Made by a program: the position numbers and the translations under genes. The notes beneath the pieces were generated by a model. The model searched no databases and was not told the DNA's origin. It worked only from the letters and a program-made list of their open reading frames with translations. A stretch of 64,000 bases of DNA. Origin: Globisporangium splendens (Eukaryota; Oomycota; Peronosporomycetes; Pythiales; Pythiaceae). The stretch is taken from positions 1 to 64,000 of the forward strand of contig VFIW01000084.1 in NCBI GenBank assembly GCA_006386115.1, written 5' to 3'. Below, in pieces: positions 21,818-33,766 of the stretch (positions are counted from its first letter, which is position 1; every line of letters begins with the position of its first letter).

Positions 21818-23233
21818 CGTCTTCGCTTGCGTTTTGGTGGCGCTTGATTCGCTTCTTGCCGGTTCGATGACGGGGTGATTTTTGCTGAGGTCAAGCTGGC
21901 TAGAGTGTTTTAAACAGCTGTGTGGAAGTTGAGCAGATGTTTTATACGAATACAGAGCACAGACAATGTGGGTGGAGAATTATGAAATGTGGAGAATTGT
22001 GGCTACTTGCGGGTGCAAGTACGGACGCAGACCTTTTGACGCGTTTGACAGTCGCTGCGCTGCATTTCACAGGCACGGCACGTGCTGACAGAGAGATGGT
22101 GTGCTGTCAACGGTATCAATCTCCAACGATGTGTCGGGAAGCCCAGTCATGTCAAAGAACCTTGTTGCTTTCCTCTGGGTTGTGCATCACCAAGTGCTTG
22201 TAAAACTGGATGAAAGGTTGTTGATCAAAGATGCTGCCGACGTGTGAAGAAATGCGCGTTTTATTGACTCTTATCGAATTGCTTCTTCATGTATGCAAAC
22301 TGGTGCGAGTTGTGTGCAAAATGGTCAGATAACTATGAAGTCACTGGATCCTTTAATTATGAGAGCAACGTTCCAAAACGGAAATCGCTTTCTCACCAAT
22401 TGTGAAAATTCCTCATTCCATTTCGCCACAACAAAATACACTTACGCATACGACTGCAACCTATGCAAGCTCAATGCACCTGGCTGGATGGTGAATATTC
22501 AGTCAAAGATTCAAAGTTACACTGGTCTATCTCCACGTTGAGGAATGCGTTCCTCTGTCGGACAGGGATAATTCTTGTCATCACCATATTCACATTTACA
22601 AACTCACATATGTATATCAAAATACAAAATGCATGCTAGATGTGCAACAAATGTGGTCAGACAAGAGGGAGTGACCCCTCGGAACATCTCTCTTCATCGA
22701 AGAACTCGAAGCGAGCTGGGTATATAAATGTCATCATCACACATTCCAATGCCATGCCATGTGCAAACATATATGCATACACCTTTTGGATGGAAACGTT
22801 CATGCCAAGTCCTGTTAAAAACCTGGGCGATTAATGCGCTCAACACAGCCGTAGCTAAATCTGTCTGGGGCGGCGACATTCATTGTTTGTAATCCTCACG
22901 TTTTCCGACAACAACGCACACACACACACATGCACACATGCAAACACAGGCTCTCGCACGACGACAACTGGATGTTATTCACGCCACGCCGAGGCGCACA
23001 CGACCGACTGACTGCTGCTGCTGCTGCTGCGGCTGCTGAGCGTGCAGGAGATGCAAATTCCTGAATGCTCCGAGTGATGAGCTCCTCCATTGGCTTTTCA
23101 CAACAACCAGCAGCTTGTGAGCCAAACGAGTGGTGGACGCATGGAAGCAACGGTTCAATTTGAGGTGCTGGAGCGAACCGGTTCAGCTGGACCGTCAACG
23201 TCAATCAAACCAACACAGACTAAAAGACGACGA
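21818..23233. other. Intergenic with microsatellites
   Basis: No supported gene. A CA-rich stretch lies near 22915-22950 and a CTG/CTGCGG repeat at about 23012-23038. The frames here are short and unconserved in appearance. Confidence 0.5.
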
Positions 23234-26200
23234 TTATTTACGGGAATACCTGCTATTTGCGGCATATTAATGAAAGTACGGGCGAAATTGGCCGAATTGG
23301 AAAATGGACAAATGGACAAATGGACTCACGTGAACTGCTCAAAGACGCGCTCGAGCGACAGTTCACTGACGCTGTACTGCGCGATCCTGAACCTGCTCTT
23401 GTTGGACTCCATGGCGTCGAAGAGGTCGGCGAGCCCAAACGCGTCGGTGCAGCTGGTCTCGTACACGGCGTTCGTGTTGCTGCCGCTTCCACTCGCGGTC
23501 TGCAGATCCACAGATTTGACCTCTTTTCCTGACCGCTTTGCGATTTCCTGGTCCAACAAAAAGTGCTCGAGCACCGCGAAATCTTCCTGGATCAGCCACT
23601 CCTTCACGAAATCCTCGATACTGATTGCTGCAGGCGTCCCAGGACTACTGCTGGGATCGCCAGCAGTGGCGACAGCCTGGGTCTCTTGCTGGAGCTTTGT
23701 GACAACACTTTCGATCCATTGTTCATGACGAACCGCGGCGTGTGGTACTACGTCGACATCTTTAAACAACGGTTGGTACTGTTGATGGCAGCGCCTCCAT
23801 ACGTTCTTGAGGTCTTCACAACAAATCTGTCCGTGTTCCAACGCGGTCCGAGCATTGGTATTCAGCGAAAGCGAGTTTCGGACATGATCCATATACACGT
23901 TCACGCGCTCAGGCGCCAAGATGGCCGTGCTGTCGAGACGCAGACTGATCGAGACGCCGCGCGACGCGTGCTGCTTCAGGTCGGGAATGCTGCCGCACCA
24001 CACGAGGTTGCCCTTGAAGAGCACGACTGCATTTGCACACACAGCCTCGGCTTCTTCCATGCTGTGTGTCGTGAACAAACAGCTCGTACGGTGGTTGCTT
24101 TGACGCTTCTCATGGAGCACGCGCCACATGAGACGCCGTGCCACGACATCCACGCCAGCCGACGGCTCGTCCAGGAGCAACAGGGACACGTCGTCGCTCA
24201 AGAGAGAAAGCGCCAACATCAGTCGACGTTTGTTGCCGCCACTCAGGTGCCCAGCGGTCGTTTTCTCAACCGGGAACAAGTCCAAGCGAGTCAGCATGGC
24301 GTCGACAATGGCACGCTCCTGGGTTGCCGACACCACCTGGTGACTGCGCAATCGGCAGAAAAGCTCGAGGTGCTCGCGCACTGTCAGATCGCTGAAGAAG
24401 ATGTTGGTCTGTGGACAATATCCATACTTCATGCTCGCGGCTTTCGGCTCCAAGGTGACGTCGTACTTGTCGATAGTAGCTTTGCCGCGCGTTGGCGCCG
24501 TGCCTGCCGTGAGGATCTCAAACATGGTCGATTTTCCCGATCCGTTGACACCGAGCAAGGCCACACAGTCATTCTTCTCCACGGAGAAGCTCACGTCGTT
24601 CAGCGCCACGACCTGTCCTTGCTGGTTCACCACAGATGGAGGCTGGTCACTGCTGGATCCATCGTTTGACGCCGCATTGCTGCCGTTCACGAGCGAGCCA
24701 AGGATCGTCTGTTTCTTCGGGTTGAACACCTTGTACACATTCGTCACCTCAACCAAGTTGTTTCGTGTCGCGGTCTCCACTGCATTCGCGTCGATATCGC
24801 CGCTGCCGCTTCCATACAGGAAGTTGTAGCCGCCTTCAGGCTCATCCTGCACGCGAAGCCCCACGAAACGCTTCAGCTTCCGCAGACCCCGCTTGAACTT
24901 GTGTGCCACCAGCGTCGGGTACATCTGCGCTTCGTCGAACGCGAGCAGCAGGAGCGAGTAGAGTAGTGCACTCACAAAGAGAGCGCAGAAGTTCGAGCCG
25001 CTCACATCCCAGTCCCACACCGTTGGCGAATGGTCCTCGCCATGACCAGACGAGATCGTGGAGGTCATGAAGCTCATAAAATCATCACCTTTGTCTCCAA
25101 ATCCAGCCTCCAGAGCCCCAGAAAAACCCAGACACTGCTGTCGCACCGGTGTCCACTGCACGGTCGCCACATTCGTCACCAACATGCCAAACGTATACAG
25201 CGGGAAGAACTGCAAAAAGTACGAGATCGTGTGCACTTTCGTGCACAATCCCGGCGCCATCGACATGCCGCTCACAACCGAGGTGGCCAGAATCTGGAAC
25301 AGCGACACATACGACATGAACGACTGAGCCGACGAATGCGACGAAAACACGAGCGACAGCAAATACGTGAATGGCAGCACGGCGATTCCGAACAGCAGCA
25401 TCCCAACGAACCAGGTGTCCAGCATGTCTGTTGTCAAGGACGATGAAAACAGGAGCATCGTGATCGCGACTGCAATCGATACCAACGCGTATGTCACGTA
25501 GTCGAAGATGAAGTTCGAGACCCAGTAGACCGAGGATGTGGCCGTGGACGCAAGGTGCAGGTACTGCTGACGCTTGAGTCCGCTTTCTCGTTCCTTGACG
25601 ATCGGTGAGATGTAGTACGACACGATCGAGCTCATCGTCAGCAGCAAGTAGTACGCAAGCACCATTCGGCTCGCGATGTTGGCAACGGAATCTAGCGAGT
25701 CGTCGTCTGTTGAAATCTTGATTTCAACGCCGCCATCATCGTCATCGGTTCCCACTGGGTCAATAGCCTGTCGTGGGAGTACGCCAGTCTTGACGGCCAG
25801 ATGGCAAGCATCATCGAGCTTGGAGGTGGCGCCGGACTTGGCCTCTTTGATCGTTCGGCAATACGCTTCGGACAGGATTTCCAAGCCAACTGGGAGCGAT
25901 TTCGAGATCGTCGTGTTGTAGAACAGCGAGTAGTCCAGACTTCCAAACGGCGAATCGGCATCTTCAGTGCTTGAATCGGCTTCTGGCAAGCGAGTGTGGG
26001 AGATGAACGCTGCGGCAAAGAAAATCGTCGCGTTTTTCTTCGTCAGGATCGTCGTAAACATGTCCTTTTCACTTTCCGCTTCATAAAAGATGACATTCTG
26101 TTGGCTTTCTTCGTTGACGTTCTTCAGCATCTCTTGAACAGTAGTTGCATGCTCTGGCTTGGATGCCACGAGGTAGAGCGACGACTTGGCGGCCGAAATG

Positions 26201-29200
26201 GGGAGTGAAGTCAACGTCTGGATCGATTGATCGGGCACCGAGAGATGCTGCACAGCAGCCAACAGGATCGCGAACAGCGCAACTGGCCACACATACTGTG
26301 CCAGCAACGACTTTTTATCACGAATCGTCATCTTCCACCGCTTTGTGTACAATGCTCGCAGTTGGGACGACAGAATCTGCCATCGCGACGCGTCTCGGGT
26401 GGACTGCACAGTCTCGATCTTTGTGCCAAACGACCCTCCCTCGCTTTCGATCTTCTCCGCCTCCGAACTCACGACGTCATCCTTTGCGTGGTAGTACACC
26501 GACTCGCCCTCCGTGACTTTCACAAACACGTCCTCCAGGTCGGTTGCAGCGACAGCGTACCGCTTGATCTCGCTGCGCGCTTTCATGGTCTCCAGCTCGT
26601 TAAAAAGAGCAACAAACGCACTCTCTTTCCCGTTCGTGAGTTGGATACGCGTCTCCCACTTGTTGTCACTCACCAGAGTCGCTTGAGGAACAAATCTCCT
26701 CACTGTTTCCATCAAAACCGAGGTGCCTGTTCTTCCACCACCAGACTGGTCGCCGTCATTATCATCGCTGCTTCCACCATATTCATGATGTACCAACGTC
26801 AACTTGTACCCCACTCCAAACCGCTCACGCAGGAACAAACTGGAGCCGCAGCACTTGAGTCGACCCTCAGCTACGATCCCGATATTCTCACACAAAGCCT
26901 GTGCCTCTTGCATCGAGTGCGTCGTCAAGATAACCGCGCGATGGCTGACAGCTCTCTTGAGTGCGTCCCACGTGTCGAGTCTGGCCTTCAAGTCCATTCC
27001 TGCTGTGGGTTCGTCCAGCAGCACGACGCGAGAGGAATCTAGAAGTGCCAACACGAGCGACAACTTGCGCTTCTGACCACCTGACAAGGTCTTGGACAGC
27101 GCATCTTGCTTTTCCTCGAGTCCAAATTGTTTCAGCTTGTCTTCCCATGCTTCTTCTGAAACTGTTTTCACGCCGATCGCATTCTTCAACGCACACACGA
27201 GGTACAAATGCTCGCGGACCGAGAGCTCGTCGAACAGGATATTTTGCTGGAAGCACACACTCAGGCTTTTTCGAACAGCTTCCGGATCTTTCGCCACACT
27301 CGTCGTCCCGCCGACAATCGCATCGCCACTTGTCGGCGACAGCATGCCGCAAAGAATCGACATGGTCGTACTCTTACCCGCCCCGTTCGGCCCAAGCAGA
27401 CCAAAGATCTCTCCTTTCTTGACTCCAAACGAGACGTGCTTGACCGCTTCCTTGCCGTCTGGGTACCGCTTGGACAGCGAGTTGACAAAGAGGATAGGCT
27501 TGGACTGATACACGTACTCCCGAAGCGGCATTTCTCGTAGCGTCTCGTCCTTATTGCCAAAATCCGCTTGCTCCAGCATTTCTTCTAGTCCCAGTAGTTC
27601 TGTAGCTTCGTCTTCCGGACGCTGCTCGCATCGCTTTCCAAACAGACTCGGCATCCAGTACGACGGTAACAAGATAAAATACCACTTCTGCTGGACGCCA
27701 TACGTTCTCGGGAACACATTTTCGAGATACCAACCGAGCAGTAGATACCCCGCGCTTTGCAGCACCATCTTCTTACATGGAGCGCTAACCGCTTCCCACG
27801 CGATCGGACGGATGGCGCCGCTGACGGCGTCAAACGCCATGATACCGCGCAGCGCCGCCATGAAGACAACGGGCGAACTGATCTCTTCGAGCGACGAGAC
27901 GATGCCATTGAGGAGAGTGGAGCTTTCCATCGCGTCTTCACCAACCAGCGATCGGATGAACGGACCAGCGCCAAGCACAAAGTACACAAGCGATGCACAT
28001 GCAGCCGCGGTCTTGGCTTGATTGAAAATTGGCGTAATGGCTACGCCAAAGAACAGAATGCTGCATGCAAATGTGATGAGTAACAGGAAAAAATAGCAGG
28101 CACTGGCTTGCGCGTCGACAAACATCGTGCCACTCAGGAGCGCAGCGGCGATCCCACCGATGACAGTCGACGCGAACAGGTAGAGAAGAAACCAACTGAT
28201 GAGCAGTGCCATCGGTCGAAGGCCCATGATCAGCATGTACTCCTTCAGCTGCTTCTCCTTCTCCAGCACAATGTCGCGCACGAGTCGCACGTACGGCCAC
28301 AGGAACAGATACGCCATGTAGAACACAATGTTGCCTTCTAACTGTCCCGAGATCGTCGTCTGTGGTCGTTTCGGCAAGCTGGAGACACGCAAATTCCGCA
28401 ATTCATCCTCCACTCGCGCTTGATGTACCAGATGAGAGAGATAGCGACGCAGTGACTCTGGAATCTTCTCGTCTCGAAGCGCGGCTTTACATTCACGAAC
28501 GCTCTTCCCAAGGCGTGCTCGGGTTGAGAAATCGGTCCATTCCAGCTGGGCCATCTTCAGCATAGTGTTCAGCGTTCGGCAGACGACTTCAGGAGGATGG
28601 GAAGTCGTGCTGTTTCCATCGGCAGCGTCGACTCCTTGCTCTTGACCTGCGCGTCGAAGAAACAGGTTCACTTCCGACTGGAACGAGAGGATCCCTGGAA
28701 AACGGAAGTACGTCTCGTTGACTCCAATAACCTGGGAAAAGTACGCATCCATTTGGTCACTCGAACTCGGGCTTTGGGGGGTTGTTCCTCTCCGAAGAAA
28801 GGCCATCAGCTCCAACGTCGTTGACGCTGCATCTGGAGGTCGCACATCCAACGTCGCGTAGATGTGGTAGCCGCTACGCGCTGGGTAGTTTCGGAGCAAG
28901 TTGTTCACCTCAGCCATGGACGCGGATGCATCCTCGAATGGGATAATCTTGGTGACGTCTCGGTACGACGCAATCCCAAGATCACGCGACGCAGGATATT
29001 CACTACATACAAAACGGCTAGTGACCAACTATTCCATTTCTCTTCGTAGTGTCATACATGGTTTTAGAACGTACCGGTCAAGATAGTGGAGAAACGCGCG
29101 CGATTCGGTGCGATCGAGGACCGCGACGCTCTGATTCGTTTTCTGCAGCAAGAGCGGCAACACGGTCATAAACAGCGCACTGGACACCGGTCGCACACTC

Positions 29201-29646
29201 GGTTCTGGTTTTGCGGCTACCCACTCTTGGTTCGCACGATGTGTCGCTCGCCACTCCTTCAATTCTTCAATGCTCGGGATCACTAGGGCGTTCTGACGCA
29301 GCGTGCGAGCCACCGTGCGAGCCACATCGACACTCGTCGTCGGCGCCAAGTCGCCATCACCAATAACCGCTGGTCCACTGACGGCGCGATCGTCCGACGC
29401 TTCCCGCGTCAGCGCATTCCCGTCATTCCCGTCGCTGCCGAGCACCCCGACGCCGATCGCGGCGTTGAACTCGCAGAGCTTGCAGATGAGCAGCAGCAGC
29501 AGCGTGAGCGGCAGCACGATGTCGGTCACGAGCGCGGGAAAGAGCCACTGGCCGCGCGCCGTGCGGTGGCGGTTGAGGCGGCTCTCGCGCTGCTTCACGC
29601 GCCAGTTCTTCCAGAGCAGCACGCGGATCGACGCCCAGAGCGCCAT
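23234..29646 (-). CDS. ABCA-subfamily full ABC transporter
   Basis: Exon 1 29646-29075, intron 72 bp, exon 2 29002-23330, then a probable 80-bp intron and a tiny exon 23249-23234; total about 2,086 aa. The layout is TM domain, nucleotide-binding domain, TM domain, nucleotide-binding domain. The first NBD has GPNGAGKST (about residue 727), LSGGQKRKLSL and VVLLDEPTAGMD; the second has GVNGSGKST (about residue 1680), LSGGNKRRLML and LLLDEPSAGVD. Large extracellular loops follow TM1 and TM7. N-terminal MALWASIRVLLWKNW is typical of ABCA. Predicted role: lipid or sterol export or flipping at plasma or internal membranes. A strong Inr/FPR site 23 bp upstream supports the ATG. If the last intron is not spliced, translation stops at the TGA (23328-23326) inside the GTGAGT donor, giving a protein ending EQFT; splicing adds YSRK. 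Catalytic motifs look intact in both halves. Confidence 0.9.
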
Positions 29647-29668
29647 CGTCTTCCTTCTTCTTTCGTGC

Positions 29669-29684
29669 AAATGGCGGAATGAGA
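29669..29684 (-). promoter_or_regulatory. Oomycete Inr/FPR core promoter
   Basis: On the minus strand TCTCATTCCGCCATTT matches 14 of 16 consensus positions, 23 bp upstream of the ABCA start codon at 29646. Confidence 0.7.
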
Positions 29685-30214
29685 AGGGCAAAGGGGGATA
29701 AAGCAAGTGTACCATCATTCCTGATACCGCTAATGCCACAGTCCATTGTCCAAAATCATGAACGATTTTAAGAGAGTGTATTGTCCAATGATCGAAACAG
29801 AATGATGGTGGAAACGATTCTAAGAGAGAGTACGGAATGATGGCTATTGTGGGAGTGTTGACGAAGTGGGGAAGGAGTGTGTGTGCTGACATGGATACTT
29901 TTTTCACTGTCGAGTGGGATGCCACTGTTGTGTGCTTCCTTGGTCGGACACAAAGGGTTCATGGTGGACTCCGAGCATGAAAGTGAAGACATGCTAGTGC
30001 CACCTGAGAACAACCACCTATTTGGGGTAGCTTCGGTGCCTTCGGAGATGCTATGAAGAGTGGCACGGCGATCTTCCAACTCATGAGATATTTGTGAATA
30101 CGTTGGTGGCGATGGTAGATAGCGTATCAATTACAAACAAAGGAAGAATACTGCTTCATGTAGGTGCATTGCAGTTGCTTTAGACCTTCACACCGCTTAA
30201 GCCCATCGTGCTGA
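29685..30214. other. Intergenic, nothing recognised
   Basis: Contains a short direct repeat: ATTGTCCAAAATCATGAACG at 29746 and ATTGTCCAATGATCGAAACA at 29779 share a core, each followed or preceded by TTTAAGAGAG or TTCTAAGAGAG. No gene. Confidence 0.4.
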
Positions 30215-31110
30215 TCAGTGCTTCAAATTGATCGACTCGGAGTCCTCAGCCATTCCAAAAATGCAGCTGCACCCAGAGAAGTCTCCCACGTTAAAGAAGA
30301 CTGTGACCTTCCTTGGCATACTTCCCACTTGAAGCGAATGGAGCCACGTGGTCGCCGATTTCGTCGCCATTCGCACGTACTCCAATTCCCCACTGAAGAC
30401 TCCCGCTAAGGTAGAAATCGATTTCTTCATCAATGCGCTGATCTGGATCGGAGGATGGACCAGGAAATACACGTGACACTTCTGGACAAATCGAGCGCGT
30501 GTGATGCGTGTACAGCGCGAGACCTGCCATGAACTGCTGCTTGAACGTAGCTACTTGGGACCAATACTCTCTTCGAACCACCGATCCTCTGAGCGCAGAT
30601 ATGTTTCCAATCACCTTCCTGGTGAGATCATGAAGTGACGACGGATTGGCGAGCGCACGCGTCAGGAACAGCCACTTGCTGTAGTATTTCTCAGTCGAGG
30701 GACGCAAACTTCAACACACACTCGTCACCTTCGCGAACTAGAATATCCGCCTTCTTCAATGTCATCAAGCAACGGTTATCGCTCTCGTCCGCATAATCGG
30801 CGTCGAAGCGCACCACATTCGGAGAATTGACCAGACAATTGAAAGAAAGCAACAACAAGCGCCTGATCCTCGTCTTCACCTAGATTGTTCAGCGATGCCC
30901 ACAACCTGAGCGGCGGCTGGGCATCCCCAAAGGCTTTTTATTTGTATAGACTTGGAGGTCGGATGCAGCTTTCCTGAAGAGATGACTGTCGGCGAGCTCA
31001 GTCTCGACTTGCTCCCGAAACTGGACAACGGACACATTTTCCGCTGCGTAAAACAGGTAACGCTCGTGAGCGCTCTGCCACCTGCACCAACGAGGTGAAA
31101 CGACACGCGT
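30215..31110 (-). pseudogene. Decayed Crinkler-like effector gene
   Basis: Minus-strand pieces in different frames follow the order of a Crinkler (CRN) protein. Near 31105-31040 there is a ubiquitin-like head (SFHLVGAGGRAL, next frame ENVSVVQFREQVETEL, then ASDLQVYTNKKPLG, in the place where CRNs have the LQLFLAK region). Later pieces include CLMTLKKADILVREGDECVL, WLFLTRALANPSSLHDL and IDEEIDFYLSGSLQWGI, which resembles the PD-(D/E)xK-type core seen in some CRN C-termini; the tail ends NVGDFSGCSCIFGMAED. There is no proper start codon and at least two or three frame changes, so it is very probably inactive. CRNs are intracellular effectors delivered to plant hosts or used within eukaryotic conflict. 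The family call rests on weak pattern similarity. Confidence 0.55.
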
Positions 31111-31432
31111 CACAGCCTCAGCACTCTCGCCCTCGCTTTGGAATATCCAACTGTGAGCTCCAGACTCATAAAAGTCTCATGCAGAGATGTCAATTGAGTT
31201 GATGGTGGAAGAGTGCCCGTCCTTCGAATTTAGTGCCAGTCCTAGTATTAGTCCTGGAGTGCTGACACATGTCCTGAAATGAACTTTGTTGACAGTGTCC
31301 AATTTCTGTCCTAACACTATCGTGTCGCACAATTCAAGGTACAATTTACCAAAAGAAGGTAGCACTGTTTGACACTGAGCACTGATGTTGGTGTTTGGCC
31401 ATTCTTGCAACAGAGACAAGAGGACAAGAGCG
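31111..31432. other. Upstream region of the first dioxygenase gene
   Basis: No gene. A partial Inr-like string (CCATTCTTGCAA) at about 31400-31411 lies 22 bp before the ATG at 31433. Confidence 0.35.
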
Positions 31433-32512
31433 ATGGCGGACGATCCGAAGCATCCGCAGCGCGACGTGCTGAGCGTGCCTGTGCTGGACATCGGCACGCT
31501 CATGGCGTGCGCGACGGACGCCGACGTGGCTGCGATGCTCGCGAACGACAGCGCGACGCTCTCTGCGCTGCGCGCCGCGGCGACGGACTGGGGCTTCTTC
31601 TACATTGCCAACCACGGCGTCACGCCGGAGCAGTTGGCACGGTTCCAGCGCAGCATGCGCGACTTCTTCTACCTGCCGAAGGCGACCAAGAGCCGCGTGC
31701 GTCGCACAGCCGATAACGCGCGCGGGTACTTTGACGATGAGCTCACGAAGAACAAGACGGACTGGAAGGAGGGCTTCGACTTCGCCGGCCGACAGGAAGA
31801 CGGACCTGCGGACGACGCGGTGTACAAGCGCATCGGCAAGGACCAGAACCAGTGGCTCAACGACGCTACGCTGCCAGGCTTCCAGAGCACGATGGTGCAG
31901 TACTTTGACAGCATGGAGCACCTCTCGCGCCGCATCCTCATGCTCTTCGCGATCGCGCTCGGCGAGCACGTCAACTTTTTCGACCAGTTCTTCCACAGCA
32001 ACGGTGGTGATGCGTCCAAGGGTGCCGTCGCCAAGGACAGCAACTCGAGCTTCCTGCGCCTCAACCACTACCCGGTGGCTCCAGAACCCGAGAAGACCAT
32101 GGGCGTGTACCACCACACGGACGCCGGCGCGCTGACCGTGCTGCTGCAGGACGACAACGTCGCGTCGCTCCAAGTGTTCCACCGCGAGACCCAGGAATGG
32201 TACCTCATCCCGCCCCGCCCCGACACGTTTGTGATCAATATTGGCGACATGGTGCAGATCTGGTCGAACGACAAGTTCATGGCGCCGCTGCACCGCGTGC
32301 TCGCGAACGGCACCAGCGAGCGCTTCTCGGCGCCGTTCTTCTACAACCCGTCCTACGACGCGAACGTCCAGCCTGTGATCGTTGATGCCAACGAAAGCGC
32401 CAAGTACCGGCCGCTCAGCTGGCGCCACTTCCGCTCGCAGCGCTTTGCCGGCGACTACGCGAACGTCGGCGAAGAAATCCAGATCAGTCACTACAAAATC
32501 AACAGAGAATAA
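31433..32512 (+). CDS. 2-oxoglutarate/Fe(II)-dependent dioxygenase
   Basis: 359 aa, single exon, of the isopenicillin-N-synthase-like plant-type family. The N-terminal DIOX_N part contains VPVLDIGTLM and DWGFFYIANHGV. The jelly-roll core has the iron triad H228-x-D230 (YHHTDAGALTVLLQ) and H287 (LHRVLANG), with a 2-oxoglutarate-binding R-x-S in RFSAPFFYN. It oxidises a small molecule with O2 and 2-oxoglutarate in the cytosol; the substrate cannot be read from sequence. The start at 31433 is preferred to the in-frame ATG at 31385, because all paralogues start a similar distance before the VPxxDxxxL motif and the Inr-like box lies between the two. First of six copies in this array and the most diverged in its Arg/Ala-rich head. 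Confidence 0.9.
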   Translation: MADDPKHPQRDVLSVPVLDIGTLMACATDADVAAMLANDSATLSALRAAATDWGFFYIANHGVTPEQLARFQRSMRDFFYLPKATKSRVRRTADNARGYFDDELTKNKTDWKEGFDFAGRQEDGPADDAVYKRIGKDQNQWLNDATLPGFQSTMVQYFDSMEHLSRRILMLFAIALGEHVNFFDQFFHSNGGDASKGAVAKDSNSSFLRLNHYPVAPEPEKTMGVYHHTDAGALTVLLQDDNVASLQVFHRETQEWYLIPPRPDTFVINIGDMVQIWSNDKFMAPLHRVLANGTSERFSAPFFYNPSYDANVQPVIVDANESAKYRPLSWRHFRSQRFAGDYANVGEEIQISHYKINRE

Positions 32513-32623
32513 ACCCATTGAGGATAGCCCGTGATCTCATTTTGAAAAATAAACACGCAATTTGCCATTGAGCATAACATTACGTGTACGATCCTAGCAG
32601 GATTCTGCATCTCATAAGTGCGC

Positions 32624-33766
32624 TCATGTACTAACCGCGTGCTGCTGCGGCTGCGCAATCTTGTCAGGAGCAGCACCTTCGACGCGATAGTGGGTGATGT
32701 GCAGGTCTTCTTCGCCCAGGTCAGCGTAGTTGCCCAAGACTTTGTTCATAATGTACTCGTGCCAGTTGAGTTCCTTGTACTTCGGCTGGTCGTTGGCGTC
32801 CACGAGCACGGGGTGGATGTTTGCATCGAACGCGGGGTTGTAGAAGAACGGCGATGAGAACCGCGGCGACGTGGAGTTCGCGAGCGCGCGGTGCAGCGAC
32901 GCGCAGTACTTGTCGTTGGATCAAACCTGGATCATGTCGCCAATGTTGACCACAAACGTGTCGGCAATAGGCGGCACGTGCTGCCATTGCTGGCTGCCGC
33001 GATGAAACACCTGCAGCGACGACACCGAGTCGTCCTGGCACAACACCGTGAGCGCGCCTGGGTCCGTGTGGTGGTGCACGCCCATGGTTTTCTCGGGCTC
33101 GAGCGCGATGGGGTAGTAGTTGAGCCGCATGGCGCTCGAATTGTTGTCGGGATGGCGCGTGCGCTTGACGCCGTTCTCGTCGAGACCCGCCTTGCTGTGG
33201 AAAAACTGGTCAAAGAAGATCACGTGCTCGCCCAAGGACACCGCGATCAGCATGAGCAGTCGGCGCGCGATGTGTTCCATGTGGTCGCAGTGCTCGATCA
33301 GCGTGTCCTTGAAGCCCGGCACGACGCTCTCATCGAGCCAGCGGTTCTGGTACTCGGTGTTGCGGTTCTTTTCGCGGTTCTCGGGCAGGTCTTCGTACCG
33401 TCTAGAGAAGTCGAACACCTCCTTCCAGTCCTTCTTGTTCTTCGTCAGCTCATTGTCGAAGAAGCCCAATGGGTTCGCTTTGTCGCGTCGGATCGTGTTC
33501 TTGAGCTCCTTGGGCAGCGCGAAGAAGCTCTTCATGGCGCTCTGGAAGCGCGCCATCAGCGCGGGCGTCACGCCGTGGTTCGTGATGTAGAAGAAACCCC
33601 ACTCGGTGAGCGCGCTCTGCAGCGCACCGATCGTCGCGCGAAACGGGTTGTCGGCGCGCGCGAGCATCGCCTGCACCTCGGCGTCGTCCCTGCACGCCAT
33701 GAGCGCTCCGATGTCCACCACGGGCACGCGCAGCGCAGCAGTCGCTGGTGACTCCATCTCTGCCAT
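32624..33766 (-). pseudogene. 2OG/Fe(II) dioxygenase interrupted by TGA
   Basis: Full-length relative of its neighbours (380 codons), with HxD present (HHHTDPGALTVL) and the distal His (SLHRAL) and R-x-S (RFSSPFF) further on. At 32923-32921 the codon for the Trp that all five paralogues keep in WSNDK is TGA. Translation would stop after 281 residues, losing the third iron ligand and the 2-oxoglutarate Arg. The frame continues without any other defect to the stop at 32626-32624, so this is a very recent loss, a programmed readthrough or a sequencing error. The ATG at 33766 (MAEMESP) was chosen by alignment with the paralogues. Confidence 0.8.

Noticed and set aside
22914..23038. CA and CTG repeats as a CRISPR array or regulatory array
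   Set aside because: Plain microsatellites without spacers.
22896..23204. Poly-Ala frame downstream of ABCA as its last exon
   Set aside because: The Ala run is a CTG microsatellite; a nearer acceptor gives a short end that fits phase.
23563..24669. 368-codon plus-strand frame over the ABCA gene
   Set aside because: Antisense to the second nucleotide-binding domain; no independent motif.
31346..32518. 390-codon open frame antisense to the first dioxygenase
   Set aside because: Shadow of GC-rich third positions in the real gene; comparable antisense frames exist for the other copies, and none has a domain.
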